Positions 33,882 to 43,241 of a stretch of DNA of 64,000 nt are shown one piece after another (the stretch's first letter is position 1; every line of letters starts with the position of its first letter). The position numbers were made by a program, and so were the translations under genes. The notes beneath the pieces were generated by a model. It saw only the letters and a list, made by a program, of their open reading frames with translations, made no database searches and had not been told where the DNA came from. The stretch is taken from positions 62,001-126,000 of the forward strand of contig NZ_FWXT01000005.1 of the NCBI RefSeq assembly GCF_900176535.1, given 5' to 3'. The stretch comes from Pedobacter africanus (lineage in GTDB: Bacteria > Bacteroidota > Bacteroidia > Sphingobacteriales > Sphingobacteriaceae).

Positions 33882-36800
33882 TTAGTTCAACTTAGTCATT
33901 ACATTTAATGCATTTAACTGCGCCAGGAAATCATTCGTAGGATTGATCCTGAGAGATTTTGAAGGCAGCTTAACCATTACATTCTGTTCCCTGTCGTATA
34001 CATCAAAAAGCAATTGACAGTTTTGTTGTTCCGTACTCGCTTTATTGTTTTCCAGAATGGCTAATACCTTGTTCATAAAATCGTCGTTAACCTGCTCTAT
34101 TGGCACTTGTATGGTTACGCTTTTTGCCAGTTTATCTCTTAATTCCGACAGCAGGTTGATGGAGGTGATCTTAAACTCCCAATCCCCTTCTTTTCTGAAC
34201 CGCTCTCCAACCCGTCCTCTGATCTGGAGAAAATAGCCGTCAGTAAGAAATTGCTTAAATTTGATGAAATCATCACCAAATAAAGCCAGCTCACTGGTAT
34301 CTTCGTAATCTTCAAAAACCATGGTACCGAAAGGCTTACCTGTTTTTGTCATTCGCTGGGCAGCAACCACTACAAGTCCGCCGATAACAAGTTCCCTATT
34401 TTTAATACTTTCAAATTCGGCCAGAACCTCTTCATTGGTATCGCCAGTCCTAACCTTATTCACAAGGGCAAGATGTTTTACCTTATGCTGGCAGAATTCT
34501 TTTAATTCCAATCTATAATTGTCGAGCGGGTGTCCGGATAGGAAAATCCCTATGGCATCCTTCTCATATTTCAATCTGTCAATCAGACTCCATTCCGGAG
34601 CCACGGGAAGTGCAGGTTCCAGAATCAGGTCCGCCACCGATCCGCCAAAAAGCGAGGACTGTGAAGAAGATTCATTGTTCTGAAAGTCGTTGGCATATTT
34701 GATCACTTTTTCTATGCCGTTCATCTTGTCATTAACCCCTACAAAAAAATATTGTGCACGATGATTGCCAAAAGCATCAAAAGCCCCGCTATATACAAAA
34801 CTCTCATAGGCCTTTTTATTTACTGTCCTGGTATTGGATCTCCTGGCAAAATCGTAAAGATCTTTGTAAACGCCGTTCTCGTTCCGCTCATCTATGATAC
34901 TTTCTACAGCCTTATCTCCCACCCCTTTGATACCTGATAAACCAAACCTGACTTCGCCCTGAACATTTACTGAAAATTTAATACCAGACTCATTTACATC
35001 AGGGCCCAATACCTGAACACCCATTTGCTTGCACTCTTCCATAAAAAAGGCTACCTGTTTGATATCGTTCATATTGTTAGACAATACTGCGGCCATATAT
35101 TCTGCCGGATAATGGGCTTTCAAATAGGCTGTCTGATAGGCGATCCATGCATAACAGGTAGAGTGTGATTTGTTGAAAGCATAAGAAGCAAAAGCCTCCC
35201 AGTCTTTCCATATTTTCTCCAGCACTGTTGCATCGTGACCTTTCGCTGCCGCCTGTTTCACAAATTTAGGCTTCATCTTATCCAGCACGTCCTTTTGTTT
35301 TTTACCCATTGCCTTACGCAACACGTCGGCCTCGCCCTTGGTAAACCCAGCAAGCTTCTGCGACAGGAGCATCACCTGCTCCTGGTAAACGGTAATTCCG
35401 TAGGTCTCTTTTAAATACTCCTCACAGGCATCCAGATCGTACTTGATCTCTTCCTCACCATTTTTCCTGCGAACAAAACTTGGGATGTACTCCAGCGGTC
35501 CCGGACGGTATAAGGCGTTCATGGCAATCAAATCCCCAAATACAGTTGGCTTCAACTCTTTCATGTATTTTTGCATACCCGTACTCTCGTACTGGAAAAT
35601 ACCGATGGTTTCACCTCTCTGGAAAAGCTCATAAGTCTTTTCATCATCAATAGGGAAATTGTCCGGGTCAAGCACAATTCCATGCCTGGATTTCACCAGC
35701 TTAACTGTGTCCTTAATTAGGGTTAATGTTTTAAGCCCTAAAAAGTCCATTTTCAACAACCCGGCACTTTCTACCACCGAGTTGTCAAATTGCGTAACGT
35801 AGAGATCAGAATCTTTTGCTGTAGCTACCGGAACAAAATTGGTAATGTCGCTTGGCGTAATGATTACCCCACAGGCGTGAATCCCGGTATTCCTCAGAGA
35901 CCCTTCCAGAACCTGCGCCTGCTCAATCGTTTTAGCTCCCAGATCTTTAGCTACAGCCAGATTTTTGAGTTCTACTACCTTTTCATATTCATCGGCACGA
36001 AGCGCCTCTTTAAGGCTTTTCTCATCAAGGTTAAAGATCTTGGCCAACTTCATGTTTGGAATGAGCTTAGCGATCTTTTCTGCCTCAAAAAGCGGCAGAT
36101 CAAGCACCCTGGCCGTATCCTTTACAGATGACTTTGCAGCCATTGTACCATAAGTAATGATCTGGGCTACCTGGTTGGATCCATACTTCTTAATTACATA
36201 ATCCATTACACGTCCCCGGCCTTCATCGTCAAAATCGATGTCAATATCGGGCATGGATACCCGGTCAGGATTCAGGAAACGCTCAAAAAGCAGATCATAT
36301 TTAATCGGGTCTATATTGGTAATCCCAAGACAGTAGGCCACAGCCGAACCTGCAGCCGAACCCCTTCCAGGTCCAACCGAAACATCCAGGTTCCTGGCCT
36401 CGGCTATAAAATCCTGAACAATTAGAAAATACCCCGGATACCCGGTTTTCTCAATGGTCTGCAACTCAAAATCCAACCGCTCTTTAATATCATCCGTAAT
36501 TTCGCCATACCGCTTTTTAGCACCCACATAAGTAAGATGGGCAAGGAATTTGTTCTCGCCCCGCTTACCACCGTCCTCTTCGTCCTCCTTCACCAGAAAC
36601 TCTTCGGGAATGTCGAACTTAGGTAAAAGTACTTCCCTGGCAAGTTTATAGATTTCTATTTTATCGATTATTTGCTGGATGTTTACAATCGCCTCCGGCA
36701 AATCTGCAAAGAGGTTCTTCATTTCCTCCTGCGATTTGAAATAATACTCCTGGTTCGGCAGGCCAAAACGGAACCCACGTCCGCGACCTATAGGAGTGGC

Positions 36801-38312
36801 CTGTTTTTCACCGTCCTTTACGCACAATAAAATATCATGTGCATTGGCGTCTTTTTTATTGATGTAATAGGTGTTGTTGGTTGCAATAAGTTTTACATCA
36901 TGTCTTTTTGCAAGGGTAACCAAAGAAGTATTCACAATGTCCTCATCTTCTTGGTTATGGCGCATGAGTTCAATGTAAAAATCAGTACCAAATTGTTCTT
37001 TCCACCAAATCAGGGCCTCTTCGGCCTGTTTTTCGCCCAGGTTTAGCAATTTACTGGAAATCTCTCCGTATAAGTTACCTGACAAAACGATAATATCTTC
37101 CTTATACTGTTCAACAATGGCCTTGTCTATCCTTGGGATATAATAAAATCCCTTGGTATAGGCAATAGACGACATTTTGGCCAGGTTGTGGTAACCATTT
37201 TTATTTTTTGCCAGAAATACCACCTGGTAACCGTTATCTTTTCTGCTTTTGTCTTCATGGTTCTCGCACACAAAAAACTCACAGCCTACTATTGGCTTAA
37301 TGATCTGCTCTTCGGCAACTTCCCCTTTTTCAATGGCTTCAGCGTTTCTGGCCTCTACCCCTTTGTTATGATTCAGTACCTGGTTTACAAAGTGAAATGC
37401 CCCCATCATGTTCGCATGATCTGTCATTGCCACTGCCGGCATTTTATGGGCTGCCGTAGCTTTAATGAGTGCGGGAATATTGATAGTAGATTGCAGTACA
37501 GAAAATTGGGTATGGTTGTGTAAATGCGCAAAACTTGCAGCAGCCAGTTCACGTTTATTCTCCTCAAGTGTAGTTTTAGACACTTTAGGGGCTTCTGTTT
37601 GCTGCAAACGCCTTCTGATTTCATCTGAAGCAGCCTTCAGGTTGATGTGATTTAAACCAACGCGTTCAAATACCTGGGGTGTATTTTGTTTGAAGCGGTT
37701 AAGGTAATCCGGGCCCGCCTGCAGCTGTTCCGGACGGAAAGCATCTATTTTTATCAGCTGTAAAAAGCAACGGGTAGTCGCTTCAACATCAGCAGTTGCA
37801 TTGTGTGCTTCGGCAAAAGGCTCGCCAAACAGGTATTGGTGCAGCTCAGTTAAAGTTGGGAGTTTAAACTTTCCTCCCCTTCCGCCTGGCAGCTTCAATA
37901 ACTCAGCGGTAGTTTCAGTACAGGTATCCAAAACAGGCATCTGGGCCATTGGGCTTTCTACGCCCATCCGGAAAAACTCGCAGCCCATGATGTTCACATC
38001 AAAGCCAATGTTTTGTCCAACAATAAACTTTGCTTTGGACAATGCAATGTTAAATTTCTCTAAAACCTCTGCAAGTTCTATGCCCTGTTCTTCTGCAAGT
38101 TCAGTTGAAATACCGTGAATCCTTTCGGCATCGTATGGAATATTAAAACCATCTGGCTTCACCAGGTAGTCCTGGTTTTCAATCAGGTTACCCAGTTCAT
38201 CATGTAATTGCCAGGCAATCTGGATACACCGTGGCCAATTGTCTGTATCAGTGATTGGTGCGTTCCAATTGCGGGGTAAACCTGTGGTTTCGGTATCGAA
38301 TATTAAATACAT
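33882..38312 (-). CDS. dnaE: DNA polymerase III alpha subunit with fused DEDDh exonuclease
   Basis: 1476 residues, longer than the usual 1160 or so. Residues 1-190 form a complete DEDDh 3'-5' exonuclease (D6 and E8 in FDTETTG, D105 in NIGFD, H170 and D175 in HNATAD). A linker of about 70 residues follows. The DnaE body then begins with the PHP domain at about 262 (AHLHNHTQFSVLQSTI), the catalytic PDIDIDF block in the palm, the finger and beta-binding regions, the HhH/OB-fold nucleic-acid-binding part and the C-terminal tail. The fusion places proofreading in cis. In enteric bacteria this role is on the separate epsilon subunit. The start at 38312 has a -7 box seven bases upstream. Confidence 0.97.
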   Translation of the reverse strand: MYLIFDTETTGLPRNWNAPITDTDNWPRCIQIAWQLHDELGNLIENQDYLVKPDGFNIPYDAERIHGISTELAEEQGIELAEVLEKFNIALSKAKFIVGQNIGFDVNIMGCEFFRMGVESPMAQMPVLDTCTETTAELLKLPGGRGGKFKLPTLTELHQYLFGEPFAEAHNATADVEATTRCFLQLIKIDAFRPEQLQAGPDYLNRFKQNTPQVFERVGLNHINLKAASDEIRRRLQQTEAPKVSKTTLEENKRELAAASFAHLHNHTQFSVLQSTINIPALIKATAAHKMPAVAMTDHANMMGAFHFVNQVLNHNKGVEARNAEAIEKGEVAEEQIIKPIVGCEFFVCENHEDKSRKDNGYQVVFLAKNKNGYHNLAKMSSIAYTKGFYYIPRIDKAIVEQYKEDIIVLSGNLYGEISSKLLNLGEKQAEEALIWWKEQFGTDFYIELMRHNQEDEDIVNTSLVTLAKRHDVKLIATNNTYYINKKDANAHDILLCVKDGEKQATPIGRGRGFRFGLPNQEYYFKSQEEMKNLFADLPEAIVNIQQIIDKIEIYKLAREVLLPKFDIPEEFLVKEDEEDGGKRGENKFLAHLTYVGAKKRYGEITDDIKERLDFELQTIEKTGYPGYFLIVQDFIAEARNLDVSVGPGRGSAAGSAVAYCLGITNIDPIKYDLLFERFLNPDRVSMPDIDIDFDDEGRGRVMDYVIKKYGSNQVAQIITYGTMAAKSSVKDTARVLDLPLFEAEKIAKLIPNMKLAKIFNLDEKSLKEALRADEYEKVVELKNLAVAKDLGAKTIEQAQVLEGSLRNTGIHACGVIITPSDITNFVPVATAKDSDLYVTQFDNSVVESAGLLKMDFLGLKTLTLIKDTVKLVKSRHGIVLDPDNFPIDDEKTYELFQRGETIGIFQYESTGMQKYMKELKPTVFGDLIAMNALYRPGPLEYIPSFVRRKNGEEEIKYDLDACEEYLKETYGITVYQEQVMLLSQKLAGFTKGEADVLRKAMGKKQKDVLDKMKPKFVKQAAAKGHDATVLEKIWKDWEAFASYAFNKSHSTCYAWIAYQTAYLKAHYPAEYMAAVLSNNMNDIKQVAFFMEECKQMGVQVLGPDVNESGIKFSVNVQGEVRFGLSGIKGVGDKAVESIIDERNENGVYKDLYDFARRSNTRTVNKKAYESFVYSGAFDAFGNHRAQYFFVGVNDKMNGIEKVIKYANDFQNNESSSQSSLFGGSVADLILEPALPVAPEWSLIDRLKYEKDAIGIFLSGHPLDNYRLELKEFCQHKVKHLALVNKVRTGDTNEEVLAEFESIKNRELVIGGLVVVAAQRMTKTGKPFGTMVFEDYEDTSELALFGDDFIKFKQFLTDGYFLQIRGRVGERFRKEGDWEFKITSINLLSELRDKLAKSVTIQVPIEQVNDDFMNKVLAILENNKASTEQQNCQLLFDVYDREQNVMVKLPSKSLRINPTNDFLAQLNALNVMTKLN

Positions 38313-38319
38313 AGCTGTA

Positions 38320-38327
38320 CAAAAATA
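38320..38327 (-). promoter_or_regulatory. -7 box close to the dnaE start
   Basis: TATTTTTG on the minus strand, seven bases upstream of the dnaE ATG, again predicts a leaderless transcript. Confidence 0.5.
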
Positions 38328-38388
38328 CAGATTTTACCTGCGTTATAAGTTTGCCAATTGAATTTATATTGTAAAAATGAATATAGGT

Positions 38389-38874
38389 TTAAGCGTGTTC
38401 TTTCTCTGGTGTGGGCTGCACCGCCTTATGTTCCTGGGAAACCAGTTTAGCTGTAGGGTAACCTTTTTTTGCACAACGTTCAATCAACTCATTTAACAAG
38501 GCTTTATCCATTTCCGGTTTACGTGCCATAATAAAAAGATATTTGTGCTTAGGATGACCAACCACAACATACGAATAATCATCTGCAAGCTCTATAACCC
38601 AGTAATCTTCTTTAAATGGCCATACAAACTGAGCTTTAAACCTGGCATTTCTGCTGCCTCTGACCACAAAAAGTTTAGACCTGAAGTATTTACGTTTTTC
38701 CTGACCGATCACCTTATAAGTAGTGAACACAGCATAATAACCATCCGGATGAATTACATAAGTTTCAATCGTTTCTCTCCAGTGTTTATCCATAAAAGTA
38801 GGAATAGAATACAGGGAAAACCATTTTCCCGCATATGCCATAATATCTACCCCTTGTACAGGTTGGTTTTCCAT
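38389..38874 (-). CDS. Lipocalin family protein without signal peptide
   Basis: 161 residues with the Blc-type lipocalin signature GKWFSLYSIPTF near the N-terminus and the following beta-strand pattern (DDYSYVVVGHPKHKYLFIMAR). Typical bacterial Blc carries a lipobox; this one starts MENQPVQGVD without any signal sequence, so it is predicted to be cytoplasmic. A strong Shine-Dalgarno GGAGGA sits six bases before the ATG, which is unusual for this phylum, and a TACATTTG box lies further upstream. It may bind small hydrophobic ligands. The next gene on the plus strand is mdh. Confidence 0.8.
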   Translation of the reverse strand: MENQPVQGVDIMAYAGKWFSLYSIPTFMDKHWRETIETYVIHPDGYYAVFTTYKVIGQEKRKYFRSKLFVVRGSRNARFKAQFVWPFKEDYWVIELADDYSYVVVGHPKHKYLFIMARKPEMDKALLNELIERCAKKGYPTAKLVSQEHKAVQPTPEKEHA

Positions 38875-38902
38875 AAAGTTTCCTCCGATGATCTAGTTTT
38901 GG

Positions 38903-38910
38903 CAAATGTA
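38903..38910 (-). promoter_or_regulatory. Candidate -7 box of the lipocalin gene
   Basis: TACATTTG on the minus strand matches TAnnTTTG, 28 bases upstream of the ATG, ahead of the GGAGGA ribosome-binding site. Confidence 0.45.
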
Positions 38911-39024
38911 AATTCTTTATCATAAAACCCCTAAGGAAGAATAAAGTTTTCAAAAGCATTTTTTAAACTCGTGTAATTTTCTAACTTCGAACAGAAGGTA
39001 ACATACATAAAAAATTAAATATTT

Positions 39025-39957
39025 ATGAAGATAACGGTTGTAGGTGCCGGCGCTGTAGGCGCTACTTGTGCAGATAATATTGCCAGAAAAGAATTAGCCG
39101 AAGAATTGATTCTGCTGGACATTAAAGAAGGTTTTGCGGAAGGAAAATCAATAGACATGATGCAGACAGCCGCTTTACTGGGCTTCGATACTAAAATTAA
39201 GGGTGTTACCAACGATTACGCCGCCACTGCCGGTTCTGAAGTTGTGGTGATTACCTCAGGCCTGCCCCGCAAGCCTGGAATGACCCGTGAAGAACTTATA
39301 GGCACCAATGCCAATATTGTAAAGGGCGTTACAGAAAATATTTTAAAGTATTCACCAGATACCATCATCATTGTGGTTTCCAATCCAATGGACACCATGA
39401 ATTATTTAACCTTAAAAACATCAGGATTACCTAAAAACCGTATCCTGGGAATGGGAGGAGCATTGGATTCCTCCCGTTTTAAATATTACCTTAGCCAGGA
39501 ACTGGGTTGCTCTCCTGCAGATCTGAACGCTGTGGTTATTGGCGGACACGGTGATACCACTATGATTCCGCTGATCCAGCATGCGACCTGGAACAGTATT
39601 CCCGTTAGCCAGCTGCTAAGCAAGGAGCAGCAAGACAAGGTAGTGGCCGCCACTATGGTTGGTGGGGCTACACTGACAGGCTTAATTGGTACATCGGCTT
39701 GGTACGCACCTGGGGCTGGCACTGCGGCAATGGTAGAAAGTATTGTGCGCGATGAAAAGAAATTGATCTCATCCGGCGTTTATCTGGATGGAGAATATGG
39801 ACAAAAAGACATCTCGCTGGTAGTTCCTGTCATCATTGGCAAAAACGGAGCTGAAAAGATACTTGACTTTAAACTAAGCGAGGCTGAACAGGGGGCTTTC
39901 AACAAAAGCGCAGATGCTGTACGCAATATGAATGCGGTATTGACCGATATGAATTAG
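39025..39957 (+). CDS. mdh: Malate dehydrogenase
   Basis: 310 residues of the LDH-like MDH class. N-terminal Rossmann motif VVGAGAVGATCADN, the loop SGLPRKPGMTREELIGTN with the substrate-binding Arg residues, and the catalytic His in VIGGHGDTTMIPL. Oxidises malate to oxaloacetate with NAD in the TCA cycle. The Arg in the RKPGMTR loop is the malate-specifying residue (in place of the Gln of LDH), so MDH is favoured. It starts 16 bases before a retropepsin-like gene on the same strand. Confidence 0.95.
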   Translation: MKITVVGAGAVGATCADNIARKELAEELILLDIKEGFAEGKSIDMMQTAALLGFDTKIKGVTNDYAATAGSEVVVITSGLPRKPGMTREELIGTNANIVKGVTENILKYSPDTIIIVVSNPMDTMNYLTLKTSGLPKNRILGMGGALDSSRFKYYLSQELGCSPADLNAVVIGGHGDTTMIPLIQHATWNSIPVSQLLSKEQQDKVVAATMVGGATLTGLIGTSAWYAPGAGTAAMVESIVRDEKKLISSGVYLDGEYGQKDISLVVPVIIGKNGAEKILDFKLSEAEQGAFNKSADAVRNMNAVLTDMN

Positions 39958-39973
39958 TGTAGGGGAGTTTTGA

Positions 39974-40399
39974 ATGAGGACAATTGCAGTTCCCCTTACC
40001 CTGATCAACTTACAGGACGACGGTTTCCACCTTTTGGTGGAAATTGTTGTTTTTGGACAAAAGTTATTAGCGGTTGTAGATACCGGAGCTTCCAGATCCG
40101 TTTTTGACAAATCCTTCATCGAAAGTAACATCAAAGGACTGGAACATACAGAAGAAGCACATGCTACTACCCTTTTTACCACATCAAGTACTTTGCAGGC
40201 CAGTATTCCCAAAATTAAAATAGGCAGTCTGATTTTAAAGGACTACGAAGCTGTAGCATTAGACCTTAATGCGGTAAACCAGGCCTACGAAGGTTTGGGA
40301 CACCCTACCATCATGGCAATTATTGGTGGCGACCTGCTGCTGAAATATCATGCCACGATCAACTACCGAAAAATGAAACTATTTCTTTACAAGACATAA
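39974..40399 (+). CDS. Retropepsin-like aspartic protease-fold protein
   Basis: 141 residues, a single retropepsin-like lobe. The active-site loop VVDTGASRSVFD has catalytic Asp36, followed by a second beta half with IIGGDLLLKYHATINY. Such single-lobe proteins must dimerise to form an aspartic protease. It has no signal peptide. The family is seen in many bacteria, with few characterised members. The stop codon lies inside the bidirectional terminator shared with gyrB. Confidence 0.75.
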   Translation: MRTIAVPLTLINLQDDGFHLLVEIVVFGQKLLAVVDTGASRSVFDKSFIESNIKGLEHTEEAHATTLFTTSSTLQASIPKIKIGSLILKDYEAVALDLNAVNQAYEGLGHPTIMAIIGGDLLLKYHATINYRKMKLFLYKT

Positions 40400-40426
40400 A
40401 AAAGGCCCCTTAACAGGGGCCTTTTT
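40398..40426. terminator. Bidirectional terminator between the protease-like gene and gyrB
   Basis: AAAAAAGGCCCCT, a four-base loop, AGGGGCCTTTTT. With A and T runs on both flanks it can end transcripts from both strands. It starts within the stop codon of the upstream gene and ends four bases before the gyrB stop. Confidence 0.85.
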
Positions 40427-40429
40427 GGG

Positions 40430-42388
40430 CTAAGCATCAATCTTAGCATATTTTGCATTTCTTTCTATAAAATCCCTTCGTGGAGCAACCTCATCTCCCA
40501 TCAACATAGAGAAAGTATGGTCGCATTCGGCGGCATTTTCTATCGTAGCTTGCATCAGGGTACGTGTCGCAGGATTTAATGTCGTATCCCACAATTGTTC
40601 AGCATTCATCTCTCCCAAACCTTTGTAACGTTGGATGTGTACACTTTCTTCCTTACCTGCACCTTTTAAACGCTGCACAGCGGCGTCACGCTGTTTATCA
40701 TTCCAGCAATATTCAAATTCTTTACCCTTTTTCACCTGGTATAATGGCGGTGCTGCAATGTAAACATAGCCCGCTTCAATAAGTGCTTTCATATACCTGA
40801 AGAAGAAAGTCAGAATAAGAGTCGTAATGTGAGATCCGTCGATATCAGCATCCGTCATGATCACGATCTTATGATAACGCAGTTTAGTTAAATTTAAGGC
40901 CTTATCATCTTCTTCGGTACCAATACTTACCCCCAATGCAGTGAACATATTTTTGATTTCATCATTTTCATAGATCTTATGCTCCATTGCTTTCTCAACG
41001 TTCAGGATTTTTCCCTTTAAAGGTAAAATAGCCTGGAAATTACGGTCCCGTCCTTGTTTGGCAGTACCTCCCGCGGAGTCACCCTCTACCAGGTACAGCT
41101 CACATTTTTCCGGATCGCTATCTGAACAGTCGGCCAGTTTGCCAGGTAAACCAGAGCCACCCATTACACTCTTACGCTGAACCATCTCACGCGCCTTACG
41201 TGCTGCTGCACGTGCTGTTGCGGCCAGAATAACCTTGTTAACGATCATCTTCGCCTCTTTAGGATTCTCCTCAAGATAAATACCCAGCGCTTCTCCAACG
41301 GCAATATCAACCGCGCCCATTACTTCGGAGTTCCCGAGCTTTGTCTTTGTCTGTCCTTCAAACTGAGGCTCCTGTACTTTTACAGAAACTACAGCCGTTA
41401 AGCCTTCACGGAAGTCATCACCGGTAATCTCAAACTTGACGTTTTTAAGCAGGCCTGATTTATCGGCGTATGCTTTCAATGTTCTGGTCAAACCCCTTCT
41501 GAAACCGGCAATGTGTGTTCCCCCCTCATGGGTATTGATGTTATTTACATACGAATGCACATTCTCGGAATAACTATCGTTGTATTGCAGGGCCAGTTCC
41601 ACCGGAATGCCGTTTTTAATACCTTCAACATAAATCGGCTCAGGAATCAGCGAAGGGCGTGTTCCATCAAGAAACTGTACAAATTCCTTTAGGCCACCAT
41701 CTGAATGGAACAATTCCGAAAGAAAAGAACCATCATCCAATACTTCACGTTCATCTGTCAGCGTCAGCTTAATTCCTTTATTCAGGAAGGCCAACTCTCT
41801 AAGCCTGCCTGCCAGGGTATCGTAGCGATACTCTAAAGTCTGCGTAAAAATCTCCGGATCGGGCTGAAAGGTCTGTATAGTCCCTGTTTTATCAGACACT
41901 CCGATTTCCTTTACATCAAACAAAGGTTTACCACGTTCGTACTCCTGGGTAAATATTTTTCCCTCCCGGTGAACGACAGTTTTCACATGGGTTGATAAGG
42001 CATTTACGCAGCTCACCCCCACACCGTGCAAACCACCCGATACCTTGTAGGTATCCTTGTCAAATTTACCTCCTGCATGCAGTACCGTCATAACGATTTC
42101 CAATGCAGATTTTCCTTCTTTTGTGTTGATTCCTGTAGGGATACCACGGCCGTTATCCTCAACAGTGATCGAATTTCCTTCGTGGATGGTTACAAAGATA
42201 TCTGTACAATATCCTGCCAGCGCTTCATCGATTGAATTGTCTACAACCTCATAAACAAGGTGGTGCAAACCTTTAATTCCGGTATCTCCTATATACATAG
42301 AAGGGCGCTTACGCACCGCTTCCAAACCTTCCAATACCTGTATATTATCTGCCGAATAATTTGACTTTGGATCTTTTTCTTCGCTCAT
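40430..42388 (-). CDS. gyrB: DNA gyrase subunit B
   Basis: 652 residues: GHKL ATPase domain (EVVDNSIDEALAGY, GRGIPTGIN, GGLHGVGVSCVNAL), transducer, and Toprim domain with the acidic LVEGDSAGGTA and DADIDGSHI motifs, then IQRYKGLGEMN near the end. Introduces negative supercoils with GyrA. The length fits the GyrB form without the large proteobacterial insert. It could be ParE, but the strong similarity to GyrB blocks favours gyrase. A DnaA box lies in the upstream region. Confidence 0.96.
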   Translation of the reverse strand: MSEEKDPKSNYSADNIQVLEGLEAVRKRPSMYIGDTGIKGLHHLVYEVVDNSIDEALAGYCTDIFVTIHEGNSITVEDNGRGIPTGINTKEGKSALEIVMTVLHAGGKFDKDTYKVSGGLHGVGVSCVNALSTHVKTVVHREGKIFTQEYERGKPLFDVKEIGVSDKTGTIQTFQPDPEIFTQTLEYRYDTLAGRLRELAFLNKGIKLTLTDEREVLDDGSFLSELFHSDGGLKEFVQFLDGTRPSLIPEPIYVEGIKNGIPVELALQYNDSYSENVHSYVNNINTHEGGTHIAGFRRGLTRTLKAYADKSGLLKNVKFEITGDDFREGLTAVVSVKVQEPQFEGQTKTKLGNSEVMGAVDIAVGEALGIYLEENPKEAKMIVNKVILAATARAAARKAREMVQRKSVMGGSGLPGKLADCSDSDPEKCELYLVEGDSAGGTAKQGRDRNFQAILPLKGKILNVEKAMEHKIYENDEIKNMFTALGVSIGTEEDDKALNLTKLRYHKIVIMTDADIDGSHITTLILTFFFRYMKALIEAGYVYIAAPPLYQVKKGKEFEYCWNDKQRDAAVQRLKGAGKEESVHIQRYKGLGEMNAEQLWDTTLNPATRTLMQATIENAAECDHTFSMLMGDEVAPRRDFIERNAKYAKIDA

Positions 42389-42412
42389 ATTTTTCTATAA
42401 AACAATAAGATT

Positions 42413-42420
42413 CAAATTTA
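42413..42420 (-). promoter_or_regulatory. Candidate -7 box of gyrB
   Basis: TAAATTTG on the minus strand matches TAnnTTTG, 24 bases upstream of the ATG. A TTTG at 42443-42446 is a possible -33 element with a 22-base spacer. Confidence 0.5.
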
Positions 42421-42446
42421 ACCAATTATGGTCAATTTAAGGCAAA

Positions 42447-42455
42447 TGTGGATAA
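42447..42455 (-). promoter_or_regulatory. Perfect DnaA box upstream of gyrB
   Basis: TTATCCACA on the minus strand is a perfect match to the DnaA box, 58 bases upstream of the gyrB ATG and just beyond the promoter elements. A single box suggests transcriptional control by DnaA rather than an origin. Chance occurrence cannot be ruled out. Confidence 0.5.
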
Positions 42456-42525
42456 CTATTTGATCAAATAATGGCTGAAAAACGTTCTAAAAAACATAAT
42501 CTTTAGGATACTAATTTTGAAATTT

Positions 42526-42533
42526 TATATTTG
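42526..42533 (+). promoter_or_regulatory. Candidate -7 box of the OmpH-like gene
   Basis: TATATTTG is a full match to TAnnTTTG, 45 bases upstream of the ATG at 42579. It lies in the 190-base gap divergent from gyrB. Confidence 0.45.
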
Positions 42534-42578
42534 CCCCTAATCAACGTTACATTTGACAAATAGAACAATTTACAATAG

Positions 42579-43175
42579 ATGAAAACAACATTCAAATTAA
42601 GCAGTATTGCGACAGCGGTTGCCATAGTTTCTGTTATGGCTTCTTGTCAGAACAAAGAAGAAAAGGGGGCTACTGCTAAAACACCAGAGTCTGCAGCAGT
42701 TGCAGCTACAGAGAAAATTGTATATGTAAACTCTGATTCATTGCTGACTAAATATCAGTATTTCAAAGACCTCAAAGTAAAGCTGGATGCCAAATCTAAA
42801 ACGGCACAAACAGACCTTGCCTCCAAACAACAGGCCTTCCAGCGCGAAGTTGCCCAATATCAGCAACAAGCTAATACCCTTCCTGCCGATCAAAGGGCTT
42901 CCACAGAAGAAAGATTGGCTCGTAAACAACAGGAATTACAGACATATACCCAAAATGCAGGTGCAGCCCTTCAAAATGAGCAGGCTGCTGAAAATGAGAA
43001 GCTATACGATAAAGTTGCGGATTACCTGAAAGGATATGCTAAAAAGAAAGGTTATAAAATGGTACTTACCTATGCCAAGGGAAACAGCGCAATTTTATTT
43101 GCTGATGAGAGTTTAGATGTAACCAGCGAGGTGATTATAGGCCTTAATGAAGCCTATAAAACTGATAAAAAATAA
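42579..43175 (+). CDS. OmpH/Skp-like lipoprotein
   Basis: 198 residues. Lipoprotein signal with lipobox VMASC (Cys23), a low-complexity Ala/Lys/Glu segment, then an OmpH/Skp core. VYVNSDSLLTKYQYFKDL is followed by a long coiled coil of Gln/Glu/Ala helices (about 70-145) and YKMVLTYAKGNSAILFADESLDVT. Skp proteins hold unfolded outer membrane proteins in the periplasm. Here the lipid anchor is predicted to tether the chaperone, as in many Bacteroidota homologues. It is followed by a strong terminator. Confidence 0.85.
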   Translation: MKTTFKLSSIATAVAIVSVMASCQNKEEKGATAKTPESAAVAATEKIVYVNSDSLLTKYQYFKDLKVKLDAKSKTAQTDLASKQQAFQREVAQYQQQANTLPADQRASTEERLARKQQELQTYTQNAGAALQNEQAAENEKLYDKVADYLKGYAKKKGYKMVLTYAKGNSAILFADESLDVTSEVIIGLNEAYKTDKK

Positions 43176-43192
43176 TACACGCTATGATATTG

Positions 43193-43224
43193 AAAATGCC
43201 CCCGCTTAATCGGGGGCATTTTTT
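43193..43224 (+). terminator. Terminator after the OmpH-like gene
   Basis: Stem AAAATGCCCCCG / CGGGGGCATTTT with a six-base loop and a run of eight T. Very strong by eye. Confidence 0.9.
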
Positions 43225-43241
43225 TTGTAGTATATTTAAGT

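Noticed and set aside
42447..42455. Replication origin near gyrB
   Set aside because: Only one perfect DnaA box, no dnaA gene and no AT-rich repeat unit are present.
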